Assembly: GCA_028289545.1 (NCBI GenBank)
Contig: JANQPG010000014.1
Coordinates: forward strand, 1 to 32,230
DNA: 32,230 bases
Source of the DNA: Woeseiaceae bacterium
Lineage (GTDB): Bacteria > Pseudomonadota > Gammaproteobacteria > Steroidobacterales > Woeseiaceae
Reading direction: 5' to 3'
Of the stretch, positions 16,755 through 25,062 are shown in pieces. The position numbers and the translations under genes were made by a program. The notes below the pieces were generated by a model. That model was not told the origin of the DNA, did not search any database, and saw nothing but the letters and a program-made list of their open reading frames with translations. How positions within the stretch are numbered: the stretch's first letter is position 1; the number at the start of each line of letters is the position of its first letter.

Positions 16755-17186
16755 GTGAAAAAACTCATAAGCTCAACATTAGGTCTGCTGCTGGCTGCGC
16801 TGGTCTTGCTGCTGTCGCAGCCCGGGTCGTGGCGCAACGAGGCGGCCACCGCCGCGGAGGGCGTCCTTCTCGAAGCCATTCGCGACCGGCAAAGCGATGT
16901 GCAGGTGGCCGGCAGCGGCGTCGTGACGCGCATCCTGCCGGACGACAACCACGGCAGCCGTCATCAGCGGTTTATTCTTACGCTCGACTCCGGCGACACG
17001 CTGCTAATCGCGCACAATATCGACCTGGCGCCGCGGATCGACAACCTGGGCCGCGGCGATCTTGTGGCTTTTCACGGCGAATACGAGTGGAACGAGCGCG
17101 GAGGGGTCGTACACTGGACCCATCACGACCCGGCGGGCCGTCATATCGACGGCTGGCTGGAGCACAAGGGCCGACGCTACGAATAG
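16755..17186 (+). CDS. DUF3465 family exported protein
   Basis: This is a 143-residue protein with a GTG start giving a signal peptide or N-terminal anchor 'MKKLISSTLGLLLAALVLLL'. The conserved core 'RFILTLDSGDTLLIAHNIDLAP', then 'GDLVAFHGEYEWNERGGVVHWTHHDP' and 'HIDGWLEHKGRRY', matches the DUF3465 family as I remember it. That is a small beta-rich, OB-like domain with invariant Trp, His and Gly residues and no established function. It probably acts in the periplasm. The next gene (DUF2130) starts 57 nt downstream on the same strand. The family call is good; no activity can be assigned. Confidence 0.82.
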   Translation: MKKLISSTLGLLLAALVLLLSQPGSWRNEAATAAEGVLLEAIRDRQSDVQVAGSGVVTRILPDDNHGSRHQRFILTLDSGDTLLIAHNIDLAPRIDNLGRGDLVAFHGEYEWNERGGVVHWTHHDPAGRHIDGWLEHKGRRYE

Positions 17187-17243
17187 GGCGGCAAACGCCG
17201 ACGTCATCGGTGCGCAATACCGGTTGGCAATATCGTTCGGCAA

Positions 17244-18542
17244 TTGTCATACACAACATTCGAGAAGCCATTGAATAAACCCGACAAGTCCGTCAACTGC
17301 CCCAACTGCGGGACGGCTATCGACGTCAACGAGATCCTCTACCACCAGCTCAGCGAAGAGCTGGAGCAGAAGTACAACGACAATCTCGCGAAGGCCGAGC
17401 GGGCCTTCGCCGAGCGCGAAGGGCGTCTGGAGGCGGAGCAGAAGGCGCTCGAAAAGCGCGCGGACGCACTCGACGAGCAAGTGCAAAGCGGCGTCAAGGC
17501 CGGCATCAAGCGCGAGCGGGAGCAGCTGACCTCAAAGCTCAAGGCTGAACTCGAGGACGAGCAGTCGGAGCGTTTTGCGGTGCTGGAAAAAGAGCTGGGC
17601 GAGAAGACCGAGCAGGTCAAGGCACTCAACAAGTCGCGCGCGGAAGTGGAGCAGCTCAAGCGCGAAAAGGCCGAGCTGCGCGATACCATCGAACTCGAGG
17701 CACAAAAGAAACTGAACATCCAGCTCGACGAGGAGCGTGTAAAAATCCGCAAGCTCGAGGAAGAACGGGCGACGATGGCCATCTCCGAAAAGGACATCGT
17801 GATCAAGCAGCTCAACGAACAGCTCAAGGACGCGCAGAAGAAGGCCGAGCAGGGATCGACACAGCTACAGGGCGAAGCGCAGGAGCTGGTGATCGAGGAG
17901 TGGCTCAGGACCCAGTTTCCGCTCGACGGGATCGAGGAGATCAAATCGGGCGCCACCGGCGCCGACACGCTGCAGGTTGTCAACACGCGCACGCGCCAGC
18001 ACTGCGGTTCCATCTACTACGAGAGCAAGCGCACCAAACACTTCCAGCCCGCGTGGATCGAGAAGTTCAAGGCCGATATACGCGACAAGGGCGCCAACGT
18101 TGGCGTGCTGGTGACCGAAGTCATGCCGACGGGCATGGAGCGCCTCGGGCTCATGGAGGGCGTGTGGGTCTGCACCTTCGACGAGTTCAAAGGTCTGTCC
18201 GTCGTGCTGCGCGAGTCCGTGATCCAGCTCAGTCACGCGATTGCGACCCAGGACAACAAGGGCGACAAGATGGAGATGCTCTATGATTTCCTGACCGGCA
18301 ACGAGTTCCAGCAGCAGATCGAGGCGATTGTCGAGGGCTTCACCCAGATGCACAGCGAGCTGGAATCGGAAAAACGCTCGATGCAGGGGCTTTGGAAGCG
18401 ACGGGAAAAGCAGATCCAGAAGGTGCTTCTGAATACCAACCATATGTACAACTCGATCCGGGGGATTGCCGGCAGCGCCGTCAAGCCTGTCGCGCAGCTG
18501 GAGTTGTCAAGCGTTGGTGATGACGGAGAAACCGATTCATAA
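17244..18542 (+). CDS. DUF2130 protein: zinc-ribbon-like head, coiled coil and PD-(D/E)XK-like C-domain
   Basis: This is a 432-residue soluble protein. Near the N-terminus 'NCPNCGTAIDVNE' carries a CxxC pair like half of a zinc ribbon. Residues about 35-210 are highly charged heptad sequence (Glu, Lys, Leu, Gln), a long coiled coil. The C-terminal domain includes 'QELVIEEWLRTQFP', 'GADTLQVVN' and 'GSIYYESKRTKHFQPAWIEKF'. The spacing of an early Glu, an Asp and then Glu-x-Lys (ESK) fits a PD-(D/E)XK nuclease-like fold, which is an inference. The start is uncertain: TTG at 17244 or TTG at 17271, the latter with GAGAAG close upstream. Homologues (COG4487) are widespread in bacteria without a firm role. 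It could act in DNA metabolism. Confidence 0.85.
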   Translation: MSYTTFEKPLNKPDKSVNCPNCGTAIDVNEILYHQLSEELEQKYNDNLAKAERAFAEREGRLEAEQKALEKRADALDEQVQSGVKAGIKREREQLTSKLKAELEDEQSERFAVLEKELGEKTEQVKALNKSRAEVEQLKREKAELRDTIELEAQKKLNIQLDEERVKIRKLEEERATMAISEKDIVIKQLNEQLKDAQKKAEQGSTQLQGEAQELVIEEWLRTQFPLDGIEEIKSGATGADTLQVVNTRTRQHCGSIYYESKRTKHFQPAWIEKFKADIRDKGANVGVLVTEVMPTGMERLGLMEGVWVCTFDEFKGLSVVLRESVIQLSHAIATQDNKGDKMEMLYDFLTGNEFQQQIEAIVEGFTQMHSELESEKRSMQGLWKRREKQIQKVLLNTNHMYNSIRGIAGSAVKPVAQLELSSVGDDGETDS

Positions 18543-18572
18543 TCCAGTTGTGCCGATATTCACGAGCACCAC

Positions 18573-18614
18573 TAACGGCGACGATACAAGTCAGGCGCCG
18601 ACAAAGGCGCGTTA
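18573..18614. repeat. Hairpin region ahead of the lipoprotein gene
   Basis: An inner stem, gcgcc (18595-18599) with ggcgc (18606-18610), has loop gacaaa. Flanking taacg (18573-18577) and cgtta (18610-18614) are also complementary. The core GGCGCC-GACAAA-GGCGC resembles the core of the hairpin at 16364-16401. It lies 4 nt before the next ATG. No T tract follows, so it is not a standard terminator. Confidence 0.35.
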
Positions 18615-18618
18615 ACTC

Positions 18619-19299
18619 ATGCGATCGAAATTGTACGTAGCTCCGTTGCTGGCCACACTCGCAAGCGCCTGCTCGACCGTACCCGAGCCGCGCGAGGCCG
18701 TTCTGACGTTTCCCGGATCGTCGGTGTCACACGTCGCCACTCACGTTGATGCCTACGAGATTATTGCGGGTGCAGCCGGCGGTGAATTCCATCGGTGGGC
18801 GAAACAACTGAACGGCGAGTTGTGCTACGGGAGTTCCGTCGTTGTGATCGAGGAAATTCGCCCGCATCCGGAGTGGATGTCCTTGTTGAACATCAACCTC
18901 GGCTCCCGCGATCACAAGGACTGGATGTCCTTAGCCCTTCACTATGATCCGGACACGCAGAGACTTTGGCTAGTTACTCAGGTTCCACCCGATCACGAAC
19001 CTCTGGTAACCGACGAAGGCTTTGACGTCGGCGAAGAAATTGCCCTGTTTTTTTCGGTTGTGGATCGACAAGTCATGGTTTCCGCGGTTTCCCTTGCGGC
19101 GGTCCGTGATCAGGAGCCCGGGGTTCCCCGGCAGCGGTACGCTTACCCTGTCGACTACGACGACGACATCGAAACCGTTTCGCTCATCGTATCTGGAGCG
19201 GCTGTGAAGGTTGCCGAACTGAAAATCGGTGTCGATTGCCGTCCGCAAAGCGCCGCGCCTGAACCGACCCCGGCGCTACCTCACGGGTCTGAAGGATAG
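18619..19299 (+). CDS. Predicted lipoprotein of unknown function
   Basis: This 226-residue protein begins with a lipoprotein signal: 'MRSKLYVAPLLATLASAC', with lipobox LASAC and Cys18 as the lipidation site. The mature part mixes beta-strand-like segments ('SSVVVIEEIRP', 'QRLWLVTQVPPD', 'EEIALFFSVVDRQVMVSAVSL'). It has a conserved-looking acidic stretch 'YPVDYDDDIETVSLIVSG'. The C-terminal tail is Pro-rich ('PEPTPALPHGSEG') and looks low-complexity. I do not recognise the family. The gene starts 76 nt after the DUF2130 stop, just past a hairpin, and has no obvious strong Shine-Dalgarno sequence. Codon use looks slightly less GC-biased than in the salvage genes. It is predicted to sit on the periplasmic face of a membrane. 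Confidence 0.72.
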   Translation: MRSKLYVAPLLATLASACSTVPEPREAVLTFPGSSVSHVATHVDAYEIIAGAAGGEFHRWAKQLNGELCYGSSVVVIEEIRPHPEWMSLLNINLGSRDHKDWMSLALHYDPDTQRLWLVTQVPPDHEPLVTDEGFDVGEEIALFFSVVDRQVMVSAVSLAAVRDQEPGVPRQRYAYPVDYDDDIETVSLIVSGAAVKVAELKIGVDCRPQSAAPEPTPALPHGSEG

Positions 19300-19704
19300 G
19301 GTCGCGAAGGTACACTTGGACCAGGCACCCTGTTTCGGCTGCCCCGGAATGCCGGACAATGAACGACGCGGACGAGTCAGGCGGCCGGAACCCGTTGGCA
19401 TAATGGGAAGCGATGACGGGCTAGTCTTGAGCCGCTTCTAGAATCAGTCTTGATAAGCGCTGTGAGCCTGCCGATTTTTCCCGGCCGTTTCCAAAGATTT
19501 CGTGCAACTGAACAATGCGTTGCCGCTGCAACGATATAAGGCCCTGTCGCATCTAAAGGGTCGTGTATGCGGTTCGGCCGCCCTCGCGCCGGCCGGTGAC
19601 GAGGCAGCAGCCGAACTCGATGCCTCAACCGGGGTCTCAAGCGTATACGGGGAACCGGCAGCCCGGCTGCCGACATTCGTCACGGTCACCGGGGGCCAAC
19701 GAAT
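19300..19704. other. Intergenic region of about 405 bp upstream of the RND operon
   Basis: No convincing gene is visible. Open frames here lack ribosome-binding sites, and one (19502-19708) would overlap the efflux start. There is no cloverleaf for a tRNA. Possible -10 boxes are TAGAAT (19439-19444) and TATAAG (19535-19540), neither with a good -35. A short direct repeat 'agtcttga' occurs twice (near 19423 and 19446). The stretch should contain the efflux promoter and perhaps a long leader. Confidence 0.4.
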
Positions 19705-22700
19705 ATGAACCTGACTCAGCTCAGTCAGCGGCAGTGGCCGTCTGTGGCCGTTGCCGTTGCGCTCATTGCGTTGTTCGGCGCGACCTCCATTGCCGGACTA
19801 CCGATACAGCTCCTGCCGACCATCGAAGAGCCGCAAATTTCCGTCGCCAACTTCTGGCGGGCGGCCGCGCCCGAGGAGATGGAGGCCAACATTGTCGAGC
19901 CGCAGGAAAACCTGCTGCAGAACACGCCGGGGCTCACGGGAATGAACTCCTTCATTAGCCGCGGGCAGGGTTTCGTCAATCTGAGTTTTGCGGTCGGCAC
20001 CGATATCCAGGAGGCGAAGCTCGACGTGCTCAACAGCCTGAGCCAGGCGCCGCCCTCGCCCGCCGATGCCATCGAGCCGCAGGTTTTCGCGGGCGGCGGT
20101 CAGCAGACACCGGGCGCCGCGTCGCTCCTGGTTCGCGTCCTCCCCGGCAATCCGAACACCGAGCTTGCAAACTATCAGAAGCTGATCGAGGACGAGGTAC
20201 AGACGCGGCTGGCGCGCATACCGGGCGTGTCGCGGGTGGAGCTGCAGGGAGAGCAGCCGAGGGAACTGCACATACGCTTCGATACCTACCGCGCCGCTGC
20301 GCTCGGCATACAGGTTCAGGACATCATTTCGCTCGTATCGCGAACCGCCGACACGTCGGGCGGTTTTGCGGACGTCGGCCGCCGGCAGTACACCGTCCGT
20401 TTCCTGGGTCAGTTCGATCCCGACGAGCTGGGCAGCGCCATTGTGGGCTGGAGTCAGGATCGTCCCGTCTATCTCGCGGACGTGGCCGACGTTGAAATTG
20501 TGCCCCGTCGGCAGGACGGTTTTACGCTCCGCAACGGCTTTCCCGCGTACTACATTACCGTGCAGCGCGAATACGATGCGAACACGGTTGCCATCCTCGA
20601 CGGCGTGAACGCGGTCATCGACGAACTCAACGCCGGGCCGCTGGCCGAGGCGGGACTGGCGATCGACCTGAGCTTCGACGCATCGATACACATCCGGCGC
20701 GCGGTTGCCCTCGTCAAAAGCAATCTCGGGCTCGGCCTCGTGCTGGCGCTGGGGGTTCTGTACTTCCTGATGCGCAGCCGCCGGGCGACGTTCCTCGTGG
20801 CGGCGACGGTGCCGCTCTCGCTGCTCGTCGCGTTTGTGGCGCTGCGTCTCTTCGACAAGTCACTGAACGTCATTTCGCTCGCGGGCCTGGCCTTCGCGGT
20901 CGGCCTCGTCATGGACGCCGCGATCGTGACCCTCGAGAACATCGTGCGAAACCGCCAGGAAGGCAAGTCGCCCGACGAAGCGGTGCTCGAGGGTACCCGG
21001 CAGATTACGGGAGCGCTGTTTGCGTCGACGGTTACGAGTGTGGCGATTTTTGTACCGGTCCTGTTCATGCAGGGCATGGAGGGCCAGCTGTTCCAGGATC
21101 TGGCGCTGACGATTGCCGTGGCCGTGATGGCCTCGTTCCTGATCGCCGTGACCGTGTTGCCGGTGGCGGCCGGCTTCCTGCTCCGCGACGAGAAGCCCGA
21201 TCCGCTGGCACACTACTGGGATCGGATCGCGTCGTTCGTCGACCGCATGACCCGCACGCCCGCGCTTTGCCGCAGCTGGGCCATCGCCATCCTCGGCGGC
21301 TCGCTGCTGACAATTTTCCTGCTCATGCCGAAGGCAAACCTCCTGCCGCAGGCGCCCTCGGATTCGCTCAATGCGTTCTTCAACATGCCGCCCGGCGGCA
21401 CGATACAGATGGTGCGCGAGGAAGTGGCGGGAACAATTGTCGAGCGGCTGAAGCCTTACATGGATCACGAGCAGGAGCCGCACATACGCGGCTACAACCT
21501 GTCGGCTTTCGGTGCGTTCAACATCCTGTTCCTGTACCCGGCCGATCCGAACCGTATCGAGGAGATGATTGCGATCGTTCGCGACCAGGTGATGGTCGAC
21601 CTGCCGGACACGCAGGCCTTTGTGCAACGCTCCTCGCTCCTGAATTTTGGTTTTGACGGCGGCCGGTCGATCAATCTCGACTTTCAGGGGCCGGAGATCA
21701 ACGTCCTTGCGGACGTTGCTCAACGCGCAATGCCAATCGTCAACGAGGCTCTGCCCGGCGCCATGGTCCGGCCCATACCGGGCCTCCAGCTCGCCGAGCC
21801 GGAACTGCAGCTCGTGCCCGACGACCGCCGGATTACGGCGGCGGGACTCGATCGCGGTTCGGTGGCGACAATGGTGCGCGCCGCGACCAGCGGCGCGTTT
21901 GTCGGCGAGTATTTCGACGGCAACGATCGGCTCGACGTCATTCTCCGGGGGCCGCGCTGGGAGTCGCCGGACGAGCTGGCCGCAACGCCAATCGCCACAC
22001 CGCTTGCCGGCATCCAGACCATCGGCGAGCTGACGCGCATCAACCGCACGGTCGGACCGACGCAGCTGCGCCGCGTCGACGGCCAGCGCACGCTGACGCT
22101 TGCCGTGACGCCGCCGGATGAAATGACCGTGCAGGAGGCGCTGGAGATTCTGCGTAACGAAGTCGGCCCACAGCTGGCGGCCTTCTTGCCGACGGACGTT
22201 TCGCTCAAGTACCAGGGAACCGCCGATCGCCTCGAAGAGGCGTTCGCGAACATGGGCGCCAATCTGCTGATGGCGGCGATTGTGCTGTTACTCGTGCTGG
22301 CCGCCATGTTCCGCTCGTTGCGCGACGCGCTTCTCGTCATGCTGTCGATGCCGCTTGCGCTGGCGGGCGGCGTGGCTGCGCTGTCGCTGTTGAACGTGTT
22401 TACGCTACAGCCCATGGATCTTCTGACGATGATCGGTTTCCTCATACTGCTTGGGCTGGTCGTCAACAACGCTATTTTGCTGGTCATGCAGGCGCGCCGC
22501 GGCATGGCCAGCGGGCTTGAGCGCGCGGCGGCCGTCACCGAAGCGGTTCGCGTGCGCGCCAGACCCATCTATATGAGTACGCTGACGAGTATTTTTGGCA
22601 TGTTGCCACTCATGGTGATACCCGGCGTCGGTTCGCAGATCTATCGCGGGCTCGCCGCCGTGATCCTGGGCGGCATGTTCGTGAGTGCCGTGTTTACGCT

Positions 22701-22797
22701 GCTGCTCATGCCCGCCATTCTCAAGCTGCCGCCGCTACAGTGGTCGGCAGTCACCGGCCGTCGCGCCGTTACGGACGGAGTTCCCGCCGATGCCTAA
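19705..22797 (+). CDS. RND-family efflux permease (AcrB/HAE-like)
   Basis: This 1030-residue inner-membrane proton antiporter has the usual length and duplicated layout. An N-terminal helix ('VAVAVALIALFGATSIAGLP') is followed by a large periplasmic loop (about 35-330). Helices 2-6 start near 335, a second loop runs from about 520 to 850, and the final helices follow. The first helix 4 reads 'GLAFAVGLVMDAAIVTLENI' (394-413): Asp404 matches AcrB Asp407, while the neighbouring Asp408 position is Ala. In the second half 'GLVVNNAILLV' has Asn921-Asn922 where AcrB has Lys940-Asn941. Such variants are common in non-AcrB branches. The substrate is unknown. The ATG at 19705 follows a GGGGG about 10 nt upstream. 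The membrane-fusion gene overlaps its 3' end by 8 nt; no outer-membrane channel gene is present. Confidence 0.95.
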   Translation: MNLTQLSQRQWPSVAVAVALIALFGATSIAGLPIQLLPTIEEPQISVANFWRAAAPEEMEANIVEPQENLLQNTPGLTGMNSFISRGQGFVNLSFAVGTDIQEAKLDVLNSLSQAPPSPADAIEPQVFAGGGQQTPGAASLLVRVLPGNPNTELANYQKLIEDEVQTRLARIPGVSRVELQGEQPRELHIRFDTYRAAALGIQVQDIISLVSRTADTSGGFADVGRRQYTVRFLGQFDPDELGSAIVGWSQDRPVYLADVADVEIVPRRQDGFTLRNGFPAYYITVQREYDANTVAILDGVNAVIDELNAGPLAEAGLAIDLSFDASIHIRRAVALVKSNLGLGLVLALGVLYFLMRSRRATFLVAATVPLSLLVAFVALRLFDKSLNVISLAGLAFAVGLVMDAAIVTLENIVRNRQEGKSPDEAVLEGTRQITGALFASTVTSVAIFVPVLFMQGMEGQLFQDLALTIAVAVMASFLIAVTVLPVAAGFLLRDEKPDPLAHYWDRIASFVDRMTRTPALCRSWAIAILGGSLLTIFLLMPKANLLPQAPSDSLNAFFNMPPGGTIQMVREEVAGTIVERLKPYMDHEQEPHIRGYNLSAFGAFNILFLYPADPNRIEEMIAIVRDQVMVDLPDTQAFVQRSSLLNFGFDGGRSINLDFQGPEINVLADVAQRAMPIVNEALPGAMVRPIPGLQLAEPELQLVPDDRRITAAGLDRGSVATMVRAATSGAFVGEYFDGNDRLDVILRGPRWESPDELAATPIATPLAGIQTIGELTRINRTVGPTQLRRVDGQRTLTLAVTPPDEMTVQEALEILRNEVGPQLAAFLPTDVSLKYQGTADRLEEAFANMGANLLMAAIVLLLVLAAMFRSLRDALLVMLSMPLALAGGVAALSLLNVFTLQPMDLLTMIGFLILLGLVVNNAILLVMQARRGMASGLERAAAVTEAVRVRARPIYMSTLTSIFGMLPLMVIPGVGSQIYRGLAAVILGGMFVSAVFTLLLMPAILKLPPLQWSAVTGRRAVTDGVPADA

Positions 22798-23881
22798 CAT
22801 TCGCTTTCCCTTGAGCCTGCTTCCGCTCGTGTTGGTCACGGCCGTTGCCGGCGCCCAGCAGCCGCCGCCCAGTGTCGTGCAAGTCGCCGAAGTGTCGCGG
22901 ACCGAGCTGACGCCAACGGTGCCCGTGCCGGGTACGGTGTTCAGCCGCAACGAAATGCAGGTTACGGCCAGCATTGCAGGGCGGCTCGAGTGGATCGCCG
23001 AACCGGGCACCTGGCTGGAGGCTGGGGAGCCGGTGGCACGGCTCGACCGCGAGGCACTCGAACTGCAGCGCGAGGAACAGGTGGCGCTCCTGAGGCGCGA
23101 GGAAATCAACCTGCGCCAGCTCGAAAGCCAGCTCCGACGTCAGCGCGAACTGCAGGGCCAGAAACTGGTTTCGGAATTTGATCTCGAGCAGACCGAGGCA
23201 AACCGCGACCTCGCAATGAGCGATACGCAGATCAGCCGGGTCCGTATTCGGCAGATCGAGGAGCAGCTGCGCCGCACCGAGGTCCGGGCGCCGTTTGCCG
23301 GTGTTGTGATCAGCCGTCTACGACGCGCCGGAGAGGACGTGGCGCGCGGCGAAGTGCTCGGCCAGATGACCGATACCCGGAGCCTGGAAGTTCGGGCCTT
23401 TGTGCCGCTCAAACACCTGCCGCGCACGGTTGTTGGCGAGTCGCTGCGCGTGTTCGCGACCGACGCCGAGTACGCGGGGCGCATCCGCGCGCTCGTGCCG
23501 ACGGGCGACGTCCGTTCGCAGACCTTCGAGGCACATATCGACCTGCCGACGGAGGTAACCGGCAGCTGGACCGTCGGTCAGCTCGTCAGCGTCGCCGTGC
23601 CCGTCAGGAACGCGGAGATGTCGCTGGCCGTGCCGCGGGACGCGCTCGTGCTCCGGTCGACGGGCGTCTATGTGTTCCGCATCAACAGCGAGGACAAGGC
23701 CGAGCGGATTGCCGTCGAGACGGGCGACTCCGTGGGCAGTCTGATCGCGGTCTCCGGGGAACTCAGAGAAGGCGATCGAGTGGCCGTGCGCGGCGCGGAA
23801 AACCTGCGCGAGGGCGCGGGCGTCAAGGTCATGCTGTCACAGCGCGGCGCCAATAGCTCTGACGCTGCCGGGGACAGCTAG
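22790..23881 (+). CDS. Periplasmic membrane-fusion (adaptor) subunit of the RND pump
   Basis: This is a 363-residue HlyD/AcrA-type adaptor. The ATG at 22790 is chosen because GGAG lies 9 nt upstream and it gives a signal peptide ('FPLSLLPLVLVTAVAGA', cleavage near AGA-QQ). Frames starting farther upstream lie inside the permease gene. Residues about 35-85 form the first lipoyl half ('VTASIAGRLEWIAEPGTWL'). Residues about 85-165 are a charged coiled-coil hairpin ('LRREEINLRQLESQLRRQ'). 'RAPFAGVVISRLRRAGEDV' starts the second lipoyl half, followed by beta-barrel and membrane-proximal domains. No lipobox is present, so it is probably a soluble periplasmic adaptor or held by protein contacts. The gene order permease then adaptor is the reverse of acrAB. 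Confidence 0.93.
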   Translation: MPNIRFPLSLLPLVLVTAVAGAQQPPPSVVQVAEVSRTELTPTVPVPGTVFSRNEMQVTASIAGRLEWIAEPGTWLEAGEPVARLDREALELQREEQVALLRREEINLRQLESQLRRQRELQGQKLVSEFDLEQTEANRDLAMSDTQISRVRIRQIEEQLRRTEVRAPFAGVVISRLRRAGEDVARGEVLGQMTDTRSLEVRAFVPLKHLPRTVVGESLRVFATDAEYAGRIRALVPTGDVRSQTFEAHIDLPTEVTGSWTVGQLVSVAVPVRNAEMSLAVPRDALVLRSTGVYVFRINSEDKAERIAVETGDSVGSLIAVSGELREGDRVAVRGAENLREGAGVKVMLSQRGANSSDAAGDS

Positions 23882-23907
23882 CCGGGAAATCTCACCGGTC
23901 GGCTAGC
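23877..23907. terminator. Palindrome covering both stops of convergent genes, possible bidirectional terminator
   Basis: The arms gctagccg (23877-23884) and cggctagc (23900-23907) are exact complements around 15 nt. The adaptor's TAG (23879-23881) lies in the left arm and the hydrolase TAG (complement of 23903-23905) in the right. No T tract follows on either side, so termination would rely on the stem alone. Confidence 0.5.
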
Positions 23908-24970
23908 GCCGCGTCGCTACGCCTATTTGCCCTAGCCAGTCGAGCATGATGTCGGCCGTCTCGCGGTTTTCCCGCACGCCGTCCCGAAACGCGTAGGCAT
24001 CCTCGATACTCCCATAGCGACGGTTGCTGTGGCCGATACCCTTGCGCTCCACGTAAGTGGCGCTGCCGGGCCGTAGCCGGTTGACGGTGTCCACGATCAG
24101 CTGGTGGCCGTGACGTGATTCGAACTGGTCGTATTCGGTGAAGACGACCAGTACGGGCGCTTCGATGGCGGCCCAGGCCGCGAGGAAGTTGTAGCGCGCA
24201 AGCTGCCGGTGCCAGTCGAAGGGGCGGCCGTAGTGTTTGTCCTCGTCGAGGCCCAGTATGTCGTTGCGCACGCGCTGCATGTCGGCGCTGTCGCCGGCGA
24301 TCTCGTCCGGATGCCGGCCGCGCACGAGGTATTCGTAGTGAAAACGGCTGCGGTCCAGAAACTCTTCGTGCCGGTCTTCGGGCGCAAAGCGTTCCGGTTG
24401 GCGCTCCAGGTAATACTGCTCGAACGCGAGCATACGTTCGAGGTAAGTGACGCCGCCGCCGCCCTGGACCATTACGCCCGCGACGTCGACGCCGTTCTCG
24501 GCAAATTCCGCGGCGAGCAAAGGGGCAGTGTTCGAGCCCAGACTGGAGCCGTAGAAATAGACTTTTTCGGCGTCGATGCGCGGATCGTCGAGCAGCGTTG
24601 TGAAGGCGTCCCGGTAGTGCGCAAGTTCGGTATCGAAATCGAGGTCGTCACATTCGGGGCCGTTCCTGACGGCCGAGCGCTCGACACGAACCAGCGCAAG
24701 ACCCGATTCGCGGGCCAGCATCGCAAGGATACTCTCCGAATCCGGGGGAAACTCGAGCGATCCGCAGGATACCCACTGCGCGAAAAAGAGCGGATGCCGC
24801 GGTGTGGGGTCGCCCTCGGGCAACGTGATCCTGGCTTTGAGTACCGCGCCGTCACTGACGGTCACTTCGGTCTCGAATGCATCAGCACCGGCGACTTGCT
24901 CGGCGAGTGCGGATGGAGCAACAGTGGACAGGGCAAAAGCGGCAAGCGCCGCGACAAGACTGGCGTGCAT
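23903..24970 (-). CDS. Exported alpha/beta hydrolase (prolyl-oligopeptidase/acyl-peptidase-like)
   Basis: This 355-residue secreted hydrolase starts at ATG 24970, which has GAGG 7 nt upstream and opens a good signal peptide ('MHASLVAALAAFALSTVAPSALA'). Alternative starts at 24976 or 25039 would place the SD too close or translate a tandem repeat. The nucleophile elbow is 'VYFYGSSLGSNTAP' (GxSxG), the acid lies in 'VLVVFTEYDQFESR' and the His in 'GIGHSNRRYG', giving a full Ser-Asp-His triad in the expected order. The substrate is unknown; a peptidase or esterase is likely. It is downstream of the MerR regulator on the same strand and probably shares its transcript, so it may be a target of that regulator. 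Confidence 0.85.
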   Translation of the reverse strand: MHASLVAALAAFALSTVAPSALAEQVAGADAFETEVTVSDGAVLKARITLPEGDPTPRHPLFFAQWVSCGSLEFPPDSESILAMLARESGLALVRVERSAVRNGPECDDLDFDTELAHYRDAFTTLLDDPRIDAEKVYFYGSSLGSNTAPLLAAEFAENGVDVAGVMVQGGGGVTYLERMLAFEQYYLERQPERFAPEDRHEEFLDRSRFHYEYLVRGRHPDEIAGDSADMQRVRNDILGLDEDKHYGRPFDWHRQLARYNFLAAWAAIEAPVLVVFTEYDQFESRHGHQLIVDTVNRLRPGSATYVERKGIGHSNRRYGSIEDAYAFRDGVRENRETADIMLDWLGQIGVATRR

Positions 24971-24975
24971 GTTCA

Positions 24976-25047
24976 TACCTCGGGTGGCAGTTCGATAGGC
25001 AAGTCGATGGGCAACCTGGTGGGCAGTTCGATAAGCCATTCGATGGA
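24976..25047. repeat. Degenerate 12-bp tandem repeat between merR-type gene and hydrolase
   Basis: About six head-to-tail 12-bp units are visible. Examples are cagttcgatagg (24988-24999), caagtcgatggg, caacctggtggg, cagttcgataag and ccattcgatgga (ending 25047). The first unit (24976-24987) is diverged. The array fills the space between the MerR gene stop (25063) and the hydrolase start, and contains that gene's Shine-Dalgarno sequence. On the minus strand the array could be read as four-codon repeats. Confidence 0.7.
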
Positions 25048-25062
25048 CGAATCGGTTTTCGG

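Noticed and set aside
16513..16758. 81-residue open frame before the DUF3465 gene
   Set aside because: It overlaps both the 72-residue frame and the DUF3465 start, has no ribosome site, and its composition does not look coding.
16364..18614. Integron attC sites and a gene-cassette array
   Set aside because: The hairpins precede small genes and show near matches to RYYYAAC/GTTRRRY (for example ATTAGGT, GTTAACT), but neither has both correct core sites. The first is a perfect stem without extrahelical bases, and no integrase is present.
19300..19704. tRNA or small RNA gene in the long intergenic stretch
   Set aside because: No cloverleaf, conserved TUC loop or clear promoter-terminator pair could be found by eye.
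19502..19708. Small open frame upstream of the RND permease
   Set aside because: It overlaps the permease start, lacks a ribosome-binding site and its product resembles no family.
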